Below, one piece after another: positions 1-13,086 of a stretch of DNA of 64,000 nt. Within the stretch, counting starts at the first letter, position 1, and every line of letters begins with the position of its first letter. The DNA is taken from assembly GCF_900112815.1 (NCBI RefSeq), contig NZ_FOND01000001.1, positions 280,816 through 344,815 on the forward strand, in the 5' to 3' direction. The notes beneath the pieces were generated by a model. The model ran no database searches. It worked only from the letters and a program-made list of their open reading frames with translations, and was not told the DNA's origin. Made by a program: the position numbers and the translations under genes. This DNA is from Blastococcus tunisiensis (GTDB lineage: Bacteria > Actinomycetota > Actinomycetes > Mycobacteriales > Geodermatophilaceae).

Positions 1-110
1 TACCGCCGCGACATGGGCGGCGGCACGTTCGTGCTGATAAGGACGTCTCCGCACCTATCTCGGTGCAGGGCCGGCACTGGGGCGGGCTCCGGCTGGCCTA
101 CCGGGCCTGA
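1..110 (+). pseudogene. 3' end of a methyl-accepting chemotaxis protein-like gene, apparently frameshifted
   Basis: The gene enters from the left edge. Frame 1 (bases 1-36) reads YRRDMGGGTFVL. Frame 3 from about base 40 reads DKDVSAPISVQGRHWGG, followed by LRLAYRA and a stop at 108-110. Joined together, these two halves match the usual C-terminus of a class of methyl-accepting chemotaxis proteins (a TYRRDMGGG...MKDVSAPI...GRHWGGLR pattern known for that family). One base appears to be missing near 36-41, where gtgctgat-aaggac would need an extra g. This is either a real inactivating frameshift or a sequence error. The 3' end overlaps the convergent methyltransferase gene by a few bases. Confidence 0.55.
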
Positions 111-1333
111 GCCGCGCACACCAGCGCCGTCGGGGCGCCGGCCACGCGGGTCACCACGACGACCGCCGCGTCGGTCCCCGGCCCTCTCAGCCGCCGGGCG
201 AGGGCCTCCGGCTCGATCGCCGAGCCGCGCTTCTTGACCACGACCCGGCCGATGCCGCGCCCCCGCAGGTGCGCCTTCAGCTTCTTGAGGTTGAACGGCA
301 GCACCTCGCTCACCCGGTAGGAGCGGACCCAGGGGGAGTCGGTCGCCCTGTCCGACGTCAGGTAGGCGATCGTCGGGTCGACGAGCGTGGCACCCAGGTC
401 CGCGGCCACCAGTGACAGCAGACCCGAGCGGATGAGCGCCGGATCGGGCTCGTGCAGCCAGCCGCGGACGGCGTCGACGGGGGCCGGGCCGGGGTCGTCG
501 TCCGCCGTCACCTCGGTGAAGCGGCCGTCGTGCCGCAGGGTCGCCCGCCGCCAGGTGGTCGACAGGCCACGGCCCCACAGCAGCGCCTCGACGATGGTGC
601 CGCCCGCGGACACCCACTCGGCCTCCACGCCGGGCGGGACGCGGTCGTGGTCGAGCCCGGGCGCGACCTTGACCACCGCGTCGGGGAGGCGCTCGAGGAG
701 CGTGCCGACCGTCGACCAGGGCGGCGACCAGCGGTCCGGGTCCAGCTGCCGGCGGCCGCCGGCCCGCCGGGCCGGGTCCAGGACGGCGGCGCGGCACCCG
801 GCCACCTCGCCGTCCGTGGCGGCCGCCACCAGGTCCACGACGTCGGCCTCGACCACCTCAACCCCGGCGAGGCCGAGCGCCGTGACGTTGCGCCGGGTGA
901 GCTCCCGCGCCACCGGATCGCGGTCCACGGCGACCACCCGGGCCCCCGCCCGCGCCAGGGCGATCGTGTCGGTGCCGGCCGCGCAGCCGAGGTCGGCCAC
1001 GGCGTCCGCGCCCCCGGCGAGCAGCCGCGTGGCGCGCCGGTCGGCCAGGGCCGGGCGTCCGGCCTGCTCGAGGGTGTCGGCGGTGAACAGCAGCCGGTCG
1101 GCGTCGGCGCCGAACACCGGGCGGGCCTTCTCCCGCTGACGCGCGATGCCCCACGCGGGACCGGCCAGCTCCGTGCCGACCTCGGCGCGCAGGCGGCTCA
1201 GCGCCGAGACGGCGTCCGTCCCGCCGGCCAGCAGCGCCGCGGCCCGGGACAGCGCCGCCTCCCCCTCCGGTGTGGCCAGGGCGCTCAGCTGGCGCACCGT
1301 CTCGGCGGCCTGCTCATCGGATCCCGGGTCCAC
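98..1333 (-). CDS. class I SAM-dependent methyltransferase with C-terminal THUMP-like domain
   Basis: This is a predicted cytoplasmic methyltransferase of unknown substrate, probably RNA-related. A helical N-terminal part precedes a Rossmann SAM-binding core with ADLGCAAGTDTIALA as motif I and VVAVDRD as motif II. The C-terminal end (VSEVLPFNLKKLKAHL, then GIGRVVVKKRG) is the THUMP-like domain typical of this actinobacterial family. The open frame runs back to a TTG at 1426, but that codon lies inside the groES CIRCE element. A GTG start at 1333 is chosen because it leaves a family-sized protein (411 aa); GTGs at 1339, 1351 and 1378 are alternatives. It is divergent from groES. Confidence 0.8.
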   Translation of the reverse strand: MDPGSDEQAAETVRQLSALATPEGEAALSRAAALLAGGTDAVSALSRLRAEVGTELAGPAWGIARQREKARPVFGADADRLLFTADTLEQAGRPALADRRATRLLAGGADAVADLGCAAGTDTIALARAGARVVAVDRDPVARELTRRNVTALGLAGVEVVEADVVDLVAAATDGEVAGCRAAVLDPARRAGGRRQLDPDRWSPPWSTVGTLLERLPDAVVKVAPGLDHDRVPPGVEAEWVSAGGTIVEALLWGRGLSTTWRRATLRHDGRFTEVTADDDPGPAPVDAVRGWLHEPDPALIRSGLLSLVAADLGATLVDPTIAYLTSDRATDSPWVRSYRVSEVLPFNLKKLKAHLRGRGIGRVVVKKRGSAIEPEALARRLRGPGTDAAVVVVTRVAGAPTALVCAAQAR

Positions 1334-1391
1334 CGCCACAGCCTCGCGCACCGGCCGCGAGGCGCCGCCGTCACCCACCCCGGGGACCGGG

Positions 1392-1421
1392 TTGAGCGGC
1401 TGGCACTCTCGTGGGTAGAGT
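1392..1421 (+). promoter_or_regulatory. groES promoter (-35 TTGAGC, -10 TAGAGT)
   Basis: TTGAGC (1392-1397) and TAGAGT (1416-1421) are separated by 18 bases. The -10 hexamer sits inside the CIRCE element, so HrcA binding would directly block polymerase. The predicted 5' leader is about 125 nt long. Confidence 0.6.
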
Positions 1422-1426
1422 GCCAA
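1400..1426 (+). promoter_or_regulatory. CIRCE element (HrcA operator)
   Basis: The inverted repeat CTGGCACTC-N9-GAGTGCCAA closely matches the CIRCE consensus TTAGCACTC-N9-GAGTGCTAA. It lies upstream of groES and indicates HrcA-mediated heat-shock repression of groES-groEL1. Confidence 0.9.
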
Positions 1427-1551
1427 CCGACACGGGCTGGCGCCCGACCCCCGCGACGGCGGGTGCCCGAATCCCGTGCCACAGCATCAGCAGTTCAGCA
1501 CCACAACGTCATAGTCACCAGCCGTCCGACACCGAAGGGGGCGTCACCGAC

Positions 1552-1860
1552 GTGACGACCGCTACCAAGGTCAGCATCAAGCCGCTGGAGGACCGGGTCG
1601 TGGTCCAGGCCAACGAGGCCGAGACCACCACCGCCTCCGGTCTGGTCATCCCGGACACCGCCAAGGAGAAGCCCCAGGAGGGCACCGTCGTCGCCGTCGG
1701 CCCCGGCCGCATCGACGACAACGGCAACCGCGTCCCGCTCGACGTGAACGTGGGCGACGTGGTCATCTACTCCAAGTACGGCGGCACCGAGGTCAAGTAC
1801 AGCGGCGAGGAGTACCTCGTGCTCTCCGCCCGCGACCTGCTCGCCGTCGTGGAGAAGTGA
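1552..1860 (+). CDS. groES: co-chaperonin GroES (Hsp10)
   Basis: GroES is the 10-kDa heptameric lid that caps GroEL during ATP-driven protein folding in the cytoplasm. The 102-aa product begins [18 protein letters not shown] and carries the mobile-loop region ([14 protein letters not shown]) and the conserved [16 protein letters not shown] end. The GTG start at 1552 is chosen because GAAGGGGG lies about 10 bases upstream and the length is canonical. It is first in a groES-groEL1 operon controlled by CIRCE. Confidence 0.97.
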   Translation: MTTATKVSIKPLEDRVVVQANEAETTTASGLVIPDTAKEKPQEGTVVAVGPGRIDDNGNRVPLDVNVGDVVIYSKYGGTEVKYSGEEYLVLSARDLLAVVEK

Positions 1861-3642
<1,782 letters not shown>

Positions 3643-3701
3643 GAAGGGCCCCCGTCCTCCTCACCGCTCGCGCGCTCGCGGCGAGCCCCGGGACGGGCCC
3701 C
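3643..3701 (+). repeat. TCGC-NN-GCTC stem-loop repeat, copy A (after groEL1)
   Basis: This compound hairpin directly follows the groEL1 stop. The outer arms are GGGCCCCCGTCC and GGACGGGCCC. The inner arms are CTCACCGC and GCGGCGAG with one A-C mismatch. The loop TCGCGCGCTC lies at 3668-3677. It is one of five related copies in the window and could serve as a terminator or 3'-end stabiliser. Confidence 0.7.
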
Positions 3702-3704
3702 GAT

Positions 3705-3849
3705 GATCAGGTGACCTGATCGTGGCGCGTCCTCCCTCGTGGCAGACGGCGGGGGAGGACGCGCCACGGTGGGGGAGGACGAGCTGCGGCGCCCGTCCGG
3801 CCGCGCACACGAGAGGGCCCGGTCCAGGATTCCTGGACCGGGCCCTCTC
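3705..3849. terminator. series of hairpins between convergent groEL1 and whiB3
   Basis: Three hairpins follow each other. The first, 3705-3721, is GATCAGGT-g-ACCTGATC. The second has 16-bp arms at 3721-3736 and 3753-3768. The third is a perfect 19-bp inverted repeat (3811-3829 and 3831-3849) placed just past the whiB3 stop. The last is well placed to terminate whiB3, and the first two could terminate groEL1. No long T-tracts are present. Confidence 0.65.
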
Positions 3850-3864
3850 GGACGTGTGTGGGAG

Positions 3865-4164
3865 TCAGACCCCGGCGGCGACGGCGGCGGGCTCCGCGGC
3901 GATCAGCCGGGCCCGCTCCTCCTCGCTCATGCCACCCCAGACCCCGTAGGGCTCCCGGACCGACAGTGCGTGCTTGAGACAGGACTCGAGAACCGGGCAG
4001 CGCGCGCACACGGCCTTCGCGGCGTTCTGCCGCCGCGCCCGGGCCGGGCCGCGTTCACCGTCCGGGTGGAAGAAGAGGGACGTGTTCTCGCCACGGCATG
4101 CGCCGTGGAGCTGCCAGTCCCAGACCTCGGCGACCGGCGTCGGGAGCCTGCGAATGTCGGCCAT
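3865..4164 (-). CDS. whiB3: WhiB-family regulator (WhiD/WhiB3 type)
   Basis: This 99-aa iron-sulfur transcription factor carries the four cluster-binding cysteines (C23, C53, C56, C62), the G-V-W-G-G turn at 74-78, and WDWQLHGACRG and FFHPDGERG motifs characteristic of Streptomyces WhiD and mycobacterial WhiB3. The start ATG at 4164 is set by GGAGGA four bases upstream; an in-frame upstream ATG lacks such a site. It is divergent from a BldM-like gene, as in the groEL-whiD-bldM neighbourhood of Streptomyces. Family members sense redox or nitric oxide and act with a sigma factor in development or stress. Confidence 0.93.
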   Translation of the reverse strand: MADIRRLPTPVAEVWDWQLHGACRGENTSLFFHPDGERGPARARRQNAAKAVCARCPVLESCLKHALSVREPYGVWGGMSEEERARLIAAEPAAVAAGV

Positions 4165-4516
4165 GTGTCCTCCAGGGCTCGGTGAGCCGGAGGGGGGCTG
4201 TCCGGCTGCAAGGGGCCGGTGCCCTTGGCCCCCCATGGTCAAACACGTCGTGATCGCAACTTTTCGTCCGATGTTCTCCGTCACCGGCCCTCACCCCCCG
4301 GGGTGATGGCCGCTGTCGTAGCCCGATCGTGTCGATCAAGGTGGGTTCTGGACGCGTCGGTTCCGGAGGGAATTTCCCGCCGGAACCGTGCCGCGACCAG
4401 CGCAGCGGCGGTGGCTCCCACGGACGGGGACCGCGACCCGCGCGACGCCCGGCCGGGTGTTCCCCGGCCGGTTCGGGCCCGGCCGCCAGCCGTCCGGGGG
4501 GAGCGAGGAGCTAGGC
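4165..4516. promoter_or_regulatory. divergent whiB3-bldM regulatory region
   Basis: These 352 bases hold no convincing gene. There are two dyads: TCACCCC-cc-GGGGTGA at 4291-4306, and a 31-bp palindrome at 4358-4388 (left arm CGGTTCCGGAGGGAA, right arm TTCCCGCCGGAACCG, one mismatch). The second lies about 130 bases before the bldM-like start and is a plausible operator. No promoter was assigned with confidence. Confidence 0.5.
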
Positions 4517-5242
4517 GTGATCGAGGACAAGATGCGTGGGCCGGTCAACGGCGCCACTGTCTGGGTGTACGACGAGCGCCGGCGCGTCCGGGACGACGTC
4601 GCCTCGCGCCTGGTGGCGCTGCCGTTCGTGGGCCGGGTCGAGGTCGTCGCCGACGCCGCGTCCCTGATGTCCCGGCTGGCCACCCGGTCGCCCGACGTGC
4701 TGATCGTCGGCACCCAGCGGGCGGTCGACACCGGGCTCAGCGCCGCCACCCAGGCGCTGCGGGCCTACCCGGGCCTGCCCGTGCTGGTCCTCGGTGCGCC
4801 CGACGACGCGGAGAGCGTCCGGGCCGCCGTCGCCTTCGGGGCCCGCGGCTACCTCCGGTGGGACGCCAGCCCGATCGAGATGGGCCTGGGCCTGTCGCGG
4901 GTCGGGCTGCGCGCCGACGGCGGCCGCATCCCGCAGCAGGTCGCCTCCGGCCACACGAACGGTGTGCCCGCCTGGAGCGGTGCCGCCCCGCTGAACGGTT
5001 CCGCGCCGACGACCGTCCGCTCGACGGTCCGCGAGGCCGCACCGCAGGCCAGCCTGTCCATGCGGGAGATGCAGGTGCTCACCGGCATGAGCCAGGGCAA
5101 GAGCAACGCCCAGATCGGCCGCGAGCTCTACCTGTCCGAGGACACCATCAAGACCCACGCCCGCCGGCTGTTCCGCAAGCTCAGCGCCAAGGACCGTGCC
5201 GAGGCCGTCGCCATCGGCTTCCGCCGCGGCATCATGGCCTGA
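4517..5242 (+). CDS. bldM: BldM-like orphan response regulator (LuxR/FixJ family)
   Basis: This is a 241-aa regulator. The N-terminal region (about 13-140) has a receiver fold with early acidic residues D19 and E20. The position normally holding the phosphoacceptor Asp is a glycine (PDVLIVG, about G65), so canonical phosphorylation is unlikely. The C-terminal HTH (about 179-241), with REMQVLTGMSQGKSNAQIGR, LSEDTIKTHARRLFRKL and AVAIGFRRG, is nearly diagnostic for Streptomyces BldM. The GTG at 4517 is chosen because GAGGAG lies six bases upstream; ATG 4532 is an alternative. Pairing with a WhiD/WhiB3 gene supports a developmental or stress role. Confidence 0.8.
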   Translation: MIEDKMRGPVNGATVWVYDERRRVRDDVASRLVALPFVGRVEVVADAASLMSRLATRSPDVLIVGTQRAVDTGLSAATQALRAYPGLPVLVLGAPDDAESVRAAVAFGARGYLRWDASPIEMGLGLSRVGLRADGGRIPQQVASGHTNGVPAWSGAAPLNGSAPTTVRSTVREAAPQASLSMREMQVLTGMSQGKSNAQIGRELYLSEDTIKTHARRLFRKLSAKDRAEAVAIGFRRGIMA

Positions 5243-5257
5243 GCGCGCCGTGACACC

Positions 5258-5310
5258 GCGATCCTCCGGATCGCACCACGTGAGGGAGCATCGCCGCTGC
5301 GCGGCTCCCT
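5258..5310 (+). terminator. hairpins after bldM-like gene
   Basis: Two stem-loops follow: GCGATCC-tcc-GGATCGC (5258-5274), then AGGGAGC paired with GCTCCCT (5283-5289 and 5304-5310). They lie between the bldM-like gene and the next promoter. Confidence 0.5.
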
Positions 5311-5371
5311 GCGGTTCCCACTCCGCGCGATCAGCGCTCCGCCGTCACCAGTCCCGGCGGATCGTCGGCCC

Positions 5372-5377
5372 TAGACT
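5372..5377 (+). promoter_or_regulatory. -10 hexamer TAGACT, leaderless start
   Basis: TAGACT ends six bases before the GTG at 5384, the spacing expected for a transcript that starts at its initiation codon. No Shine-Dalgarno sequence is present. Confidence 0.6.
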
Positions 5378-5383
5378 CGGCGG

Positions 5384-6949
5384 GTGGCTCCCGACGAGGA
5401 GACCGGCGTCCGGCTCGCCGAGCTGGTGGCCGCCCTGTCACTACCTGTCGACCTGGGGCTCGGCCAGCCCATGGAGCACGTGCTCCGCAGCACGATCGTG
5501 GCGCTGCGGCTGGCTGAGGCCGAGGACCTGGACGTCGAGGAACGGGCGGCGACGTACTACGTGTCGCTGCTGGCGTGGGTGGTCTGCGTCGCCGACACCC
5601 ACGAGGTCGGGGTGTGGTTCGGCGACGAGGCCGACCTGGCGGCGGATGCCTCCGGAGTCGACTTCGCCGACACCCGGATGCTGCTGTTCCTGCTGCGGCG
5701 GATCGGTGCCGGGCGGTCACCGCTGCGGCGGATCAGCCTCATCGGACAGTTCCTCGCGGCCGGCGGACGCCCGCTGGAACGGGTGATCGCGGCGCAGTGC
5801 CAGGCGGCCGGTGAGCTGGCCGATCGTCTGGGCTGCGCCGCCGCCGTCCGGGAACCCCTGCTCCAGGCACTGGAACGCTTCGACGGCAAGGGCGGCCCGC
5901 GCGGGATCGCCGACGGGCAGCTGGCGCCGGTGATCCGGATCGTCCAGCTGGCCGACATCGTCGAGGTGTTCCACCGGGCGGGCGGAGTCTCGGCCGCGGT
6001 CGAGGTCGCGCGGGCCCGTCGGGGGACGCAGTTCGCCCCCGACCTGGTCGACCGGTTCTGCGTGCGCGCGCCGGACCTGCTGCGCGGCCTGGACGGCGCT
6101 ACCTGCTGGGACGCGGTGATCGAGGGCGAACCGGGCCTCGCCCGGATGCTGTCGGGCACCGAACTGGACGCTGCGCTGGAGGCTGTCGCCGACTTCACCG
6201 ACCTGAAGTCCCCGTTCACGCTGGGACACTCGCGCGGCGTCTCCGCGCTGGCGGCCGAGGCCGCCCGGCGGTCGGGGCTGCCACCGTCCGACGTGGTCCT
6301 CCTGCGGCGGGCCGGGCTGGTGCACGACGTGGGAAGGCTCGGGGTCCCGAGCGTCGTGTGGGACAGCCCCCGGGCGCTGACCGACGCCGAACGCGAGCGC
6401 GTCCGTACCCATCCCTACCTGGCCGAACGGACGCTGGGCCGCTCGTCCGTGCTGGGGGACATCGCCGCCCTGGCCGGCCTGCACCACGAGCGCCTCGACG
6501 GCTCGGGTTACCCGCGCGCCCTGACCGCAGCGGCCATCCCGGTGACCGCCCGCATCCTCGCCGCCGCCGACGTCTACCACGCCCTGGTCGAACCTCGCCC
6601 GCACCGCTGCGCACATGCGCCGGCGCCGGCCCAGGAGCTGCTCCGCGCCGAGGTCCGCGCCGGCCGGGTCGACGGGGTGGCCGCCGACGCGGTGCTGGCC
6701 GCGGCCGGGCACCGCGTGCGGCGCCGGGCGGGCCTGCCGGGCGGGCTGACGGCGCGCGAGGTGGAGGTGCTCGTGCTGCTCGCGAGGGCGCTGCCCAACC
6801 CGCAGATCGCCCGGCAGCTCGGCATCTCGCGCAAGACCGTCGCGGCCCATCTCGAGCACGTCTACCTCAAGCTCGGCGTCCGCAGCCGGACCGAGGCGGC
6901 GCTGTTCGCGATGCGGCACGGGTTGGTGCCGGACCGGCCGGAAACGTAG
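5384..6949 (+). CDS. HD-GYP-type domain protein fused to a LuxR HTH
   Basis: This is a 521-aa fusion. Residues about 15-260 form a degenerate helical module resembling the N-terminal half of two-lobed HD regulators; its own HD residues are not conserved. Residues about 265-410 carry an HD-GYP signature: H314-D315 in [14 protein letters not shown]367-H368 in [12 protein letters not shown], and [16 protein letters not shown]. Such domains usually hydrolyse cyclic dinucleotides or related substrates. Residues about 450-515 form a LuxR HTH ([33 protein letters not shown]). A direct link from a nucleotide or metal signal to DNA binding is inferred. The substrate is unknown. Confidence 0.85.
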   Translation: MAPDEETGVRLAELVAALSLPVDLGLGQPMEHVLRSTIVALRLAEAEDLDVEERAATYYVSLLAWVVCVADTHEVGVWFGDEADLAADASGVDFADTRMLLFLLRRIGAGRSPLRRISLIGQFLAAGGRPLERVIAAQCQAAGELADRLGCAAAVREPLLQALERFDGKGGPRGIADGQLAPVIRIVQLADIVEVFHRAGGVSAAVEVARARRGTQFAPDLVDRFCVRAPDLLRGLDGATCWDAVIEGEPGLARMLSGTELDAALEAVADFTDLKSPFTLGHSRGVSALAAEAARRSGLPPSDVVLLRRAGLVHDVGRLGVPSVVWDSPRALTDAERERVRTHPYLAERTLGRSSVLGDIAALAGLHHERLDGSGYPRALTAAAIPVTARILAAADVYHALVEPRPHRCAHAPAPAQELLRAEVRAGRVDGVAADAVLAAAGHRVRRRAGLPGGLTAREVEVLVLLARALPNPQIARQLGISRKTVAAHLEHVYLKLGVRSRTEAALFAMRHGLVPDRPET

Positions 6950-6996
6950 GTCAGCTGCCCGATGCACCGGCGACCGTCGCCGAGTACGAAAACCCC

Positions 6997-8073
6997 ATGA
7001 CAGCTACCCGGACCATCGTCGACGACGCCCGGGTCGAGGCCTTCGCGGAGAAGGTGCTCGGCGACTTCGCGGGGGCGAGCGCCTGCTACCTCGGCGCCCT
7101 CGGCGACGCCCTCGGCCTGTTCACCGATCTGGACGGACGAGGGCCCGCGACGAGTGTCGAGCTGGCCGGTCGTGCGGGCCTGGACGAGCGGTACGTCCGG
7201 GAATGGCTGGCCGGGATGAACGCGGCCGGCTACCTGACGTTCGACGCGTCCACCGGCCGGTACGCGCTGCCCGCCGAGCACGCCCCGGTGCTGGCGCAGG
7301 AGGGGGGACCGATGTTCTTCGGCGCGGCCCTGCGCGACAGCATCGAGAAGGCGGAGACGTTCGCCGAGCTTCTCGAGGTCTTCCGGCGCGGCGGCGGCAT
7401 CGCGGCGGACTCCTTCACGGAGCAGAACCGGGAGACGCTGGCCCGCTTCACCGCACCGTGGTTCGAGAACGCGCTGCGACAGGAGTGGCTTCCGCGGCTG
7501 CCGGAGATCGCGGCCGTACTGGAGGCGGGTGCGTCGGTCGCGGACGTGGGGTGCGGCCGCGGGTTGGCGGCGATCCGACTGGCCCAGGCCTACCCGCGGT
7601 CACGGTTCGCCGGCTACGACGTGCACGCCGGCGACGTCGCCGTCGCGCAGCGGGCGGCGCTCGAGGCCGGGGTCGCGGACCGAGTGCGGTTCGAGGTCCA
7701 CGACGTCACCGCCGGCCTGCCCGAGACCTTCGACGTGATCACGGCGTTCGACGTGATCCACGACGCGGTGGATCCGGCGGGGATCCTGCGCGCGATCCAC
7801 GCGGCGCTCGCCCCGGGCGGCCGCTTCGTGTGCGTCGACGTCCGGTGCGGGGAACGGCCGGAGGACAACGTCGGCCCGATCGCGACGATCATGTACGCGT
7901 CCAGCGTCAGCTTCTGCCTCACCGTCTCCCTCGCCGAGGGTGGTGCCGGACTGGGCACGTGCGGGCTCGCCGAACCGGTGCTGCGCCGGATGGCCGCCGG
8001 AGCGGGCTTCCGGGACGTGCGGCACGTCCAGGTCGACGACCCGTTCAACACGGTCTACGAGCTGACGCCCTGA
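6997..8073 (+). CDS. class I SAM-dependent methyltransferase with N-terminal winged helix
   Basis: The product is 358 aa. Residues about 10-90 look like a winged-helix dimerisation domain (ELAGRAGLDERYVREWLAGMN). Residues about 170-290 form the SAM-binding core, with VADVGCGRGLAAIRLA as motif I and APGGRFVCVDV near motif III. The architecture matches the mycobacterial Rv2258c family of small-molecule methyltransferases of unknown substrate. The start ATG at 6997 lacks a clear ribosome site; TACGAA six bases upstream weakly resembles a leaderless -10. The gene lies just after the HD-GYP/LuxR gene on the same strand. Confidence 0.85.
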   Translation: MTATRTIVDDARVEAFAEKVLGDFAGASACYLGALGDALGLFTDLDGRGPATSVELAGRAGLDERYVREWLAGMNAAGYLTFDASTGRYALPAEHAPVLAQEGGPMFFGAALRDSIEKAETFAELLEVFRRGGGIAADSFTEQNRETLARFTAPWFENALRQEWLPRLPEIAAVLEAGASVADVGCGRGLAAIRLAQAYPRSRFAGYDVHAGDVAVAQRAALEAGVADRVRFEVHDVTAGLPETFDVITAFDVIHDAVDPAGILRAIHAALAPGGRFVCVDVRCGERPEDNVGPIATIMYASSVSFCLTVSLAEGGAGLGTCGLAEPVLRRMAAGAGFRDVRHVQVDDPFNTVYELTP

Positions 8074-8199
8074 GCCCTCGACGGACTGCCGGGCCGGCGC
8101 GGGCGATCCGTGGTGACCGACGAGCTGGCACGGGGGCTCGACCATCTGTCCTGCGCGGACCCTCCGGGGCCCGCTCGGCGGGATCAGTGCGTCCCGTGG

Positions 8200-8598
8200 C
8201 TACTCCTCGCGGGCGTGCCGGCCGCCGTGGCGGCCGGTCGGCTCCTCCTGCTCGGCGGTGGCGGCGACCCCGTCGGCGTAACCGCTGGCGTAGTCCCAGC
8301 TGACGTAGTCGTCGGGGTTCGGGTCGAAGGGCGGTTCGTGCCGGCCGGTCTGCCCTTCGTCCAGCAACTGGCGGAGGTTGGCCTGCATCAGCGCCCAGTC
8401 GACGTGGTGCTCCTCGTCGCAGTCGGGGCAGTCGACGACGATGCCCTTGACGCCGGTCGGTTCGAGCAGGGTGCGGAACACCTCGAGCTCGGCGAGGTCG
8501 TCGAGGACACCGGCGCGCTCCTCCATCGTCAGCGGGGGCTGGCCCGCCGGGTCGAGGGGCCCGAAGTCGGGACCGGAGGCGTCGTCGAACGGAGTCAC
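8200..8598 (-). CDS. DUF5319 family protein
   Basis: This 132-aa conserved actinobacterial protein has unknown function and is typically encoded divergently from guaB (Rv3412 next to guaB2 in M. tuberculosis). It has a small zinc-ribbon-like CPDCDEEHH motif, an acidic middle, and a charged C-terminal tail (EQEEPTGRHGGRH). The GTG at 8598 is chosen because TACCGT lies seven bases upstream, the leaderless -10 spacing. GGAGGG also overlaps this position but is too close for a normal ribosome site. The genomic link suggests a connection with GMP synthesis, but no mechanism is known to me. Confidence 0.85.
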   Translation of the reverse strand: MTPFDDASGPDFGPLDPAGQPPLTMEERAGVLDDLAELEVFRTLLEPTGVKGIVVDCPDCDEEHHVDWALMQANLRQLLDEGQTGRHEPPFDPNPDDYVSWDYASGYADGVAATAEQEEPTGRHGGRHAREE

Positions 8599-8605
8599 GC
8601 CCTCC

Positions 8606-8611
8606 ACGGTA
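8606..8611 (-). promoter_or_regulatory. -10 hexamer TACCGT for DUF5319 gene
   Basis: TACCGT is read on the minus strand and ends seven bases before the GTG at 8598, consistent with leaderless transcription. Confidence 0.5.
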
Positions 8612-8652
8612 ACGGCCGGGCAGGCAGAACACCGCCCCTTCCGGCCGCCGCC

Positions 8653-10251
<1,599 letters not shown>

Positions 10252-10252
10252 G

Positions 10253-11400
10253 ATGAGCGCACGCGAGACCGTCGAGATCGGGCTCAACAGGTTCGCCCGC
10301 CGGGGCTACGACCTCGACGAGGTCTCGATCGTCCCGTCCCGGCGCACCCGGGACGTCGACGACGTCTCGACCGCCTGGCAGATCGACGCCTTCCGCTTCG
10401 GGATCCCGCTGGTCACCAGCCCCTCGGACGCCGTCGTCAGCCCGTCGACGGCGATCGCCGTCGGGCAGGCCGGTGGTCTGGGCGTGCTCAACGCCGAGGG
10501 CCTCTGGACCCGGTACGAGGACCCGGAGCCGGTCTACCGCAAGCTCCGCGACGCCGCGGCCGCGGGCGCCCCCCCGGTGGCGCTCCTGCAGGACGTGTAC
10601 TGCGAGCCCGTCAAGCCCGGGCTGATCGGCGAGCGCATCCGCGAGATGCGCGACGCCGGGGTCACGACGGCGGTCCGGGTCTCCCCGCAGCACACCGAGC
10701 AGCTCGCGCCGGCGGCGCTCAAGGCCGGGGTCGACCTGCTGGTCATCCAGGGCACGATCGTCTCCGCCGAGCACGTGACGACGCAGGGCGACGCGCTCAA
10801 CCTCAAGCAGTTCATCGCCGACCTCGACGTCCCGGTGATCGTCGGCGGCGCGGCCAACCACACGACGGCCCTGCACCTCATGCGCACCGGTGCGGCCGGG
10901 GTGATCGTCGGCGTGGGGGCGGACAGCTTCTCCACCGGGGACGCCGTCATGGGCATCCGCGTGCCGCTGGCCAGTGCCATCGCCGACGCCGCGGCCGCCC
11001 GCCGCGACTACCTCGACGAGACCGGCGGCCGGTACGTGCACGTGATCGCCAACGGGCGGATCGAGACCAGCGGCGCGATCGCGCGGGCGCTGGCCTGCGG
11101 TGCCGACGCCGTCCAGCTCGGCGAACCGCTGCGGATCGCCGCCGAGGCGCCCGCGGGCGGCATCTGGTGGGACTCGGTGGCCGCCCATCCGCGGCTGCCG
11201 CGGGGCGGCACGTCGGCGCCGGTCGGCCCGGTGGGGTCCCTGGAGCAGGTGCTGCTCGGCCCGGCGGAGACCTCGGACGGGCGCACCAACCTCTTCGGCG
11301 CGCTGGCCCGCACGATGGCCAAGACGGGCTACAGCGACCTCAAGGAGTTCCAGCGGGTGGACCTGGTCATCGGTGGAGCGATCGGCGGCGGGCTTCGTTG

Positions 11401-11401
<1 letters not shown>
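10253..11401 (+). CDS. guaB3: GuaB3 family IMP dehydrogenase-like protein
   Basis: This 382-aa actinobacterial paralogue of IMP dehydrogenase lacks the CBS insertion. At the position of the catalytic Cys loop it reads [15 protein letters not shown] instead of [11 protein letters not shown], so the nucleophilic cysteine is missing and IMP dehydrogenase activity is doubtful. Some relatives have been described as GMP reductases; that role is not shown here. ATG 10253 starts one base after the guaB stop, and the stop TGA (11399-11401) overlaps the guaA ATG by one base, giving tight coupling within the operon. Confidence 0.9.
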
Positions 11402-12962
<1,561 letters not shown>

Positions 12963-12963
<1 letters not shown>

Positions 12964-13018
12964 GACCCCCTTCCTCCCCACCCTTCGCACGCTCAGGGCG
13001 GGCCCCTGGAACGGGGCC
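12963..13018 (+). repeat. TCGC-NN-GCTC stem-loop repeat, copy B (after guaA)
   Basis: The outer arms are GGACCCCCTTCC and GGAACGGGGCC. The inner arms are CCCACCCT and AGGGCGGG with one A-C mismatch. The loop TCGCACGCTC is at 12985-12994. It begins at the guaA stop codon. Confidence 0.65.
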
Positions 13019-13086
13019 TGACGCTGCGGGCTCGTGCGTCCTGTGCTGGGCTGGTCCGGCAGCGACGTCGCGGAGCGGAGGAACGG

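Noticed and set aside
1334-1426. TTG start at 1426 for the methyltransferase gene
   Set aside because: It would place the first codons inside the groES CIRCE operator and promoter; a downstream GTG gives a normal family length.
3643-3849. An RNA gene between groEL1 and whiB3
   Set aside because: The several hairpins are better explained as terminators and one copy of the dispersed repeat; no tRNA-like or known ncRNA fold was seen.
4165-4284. Upstream extension of the WhiB protein by 40 residues
   Set aside because: The internal ATG at 4164 has a GGAGGA site and matches the known WhiD/WhiB3 N-terminus; the extension has no family support.
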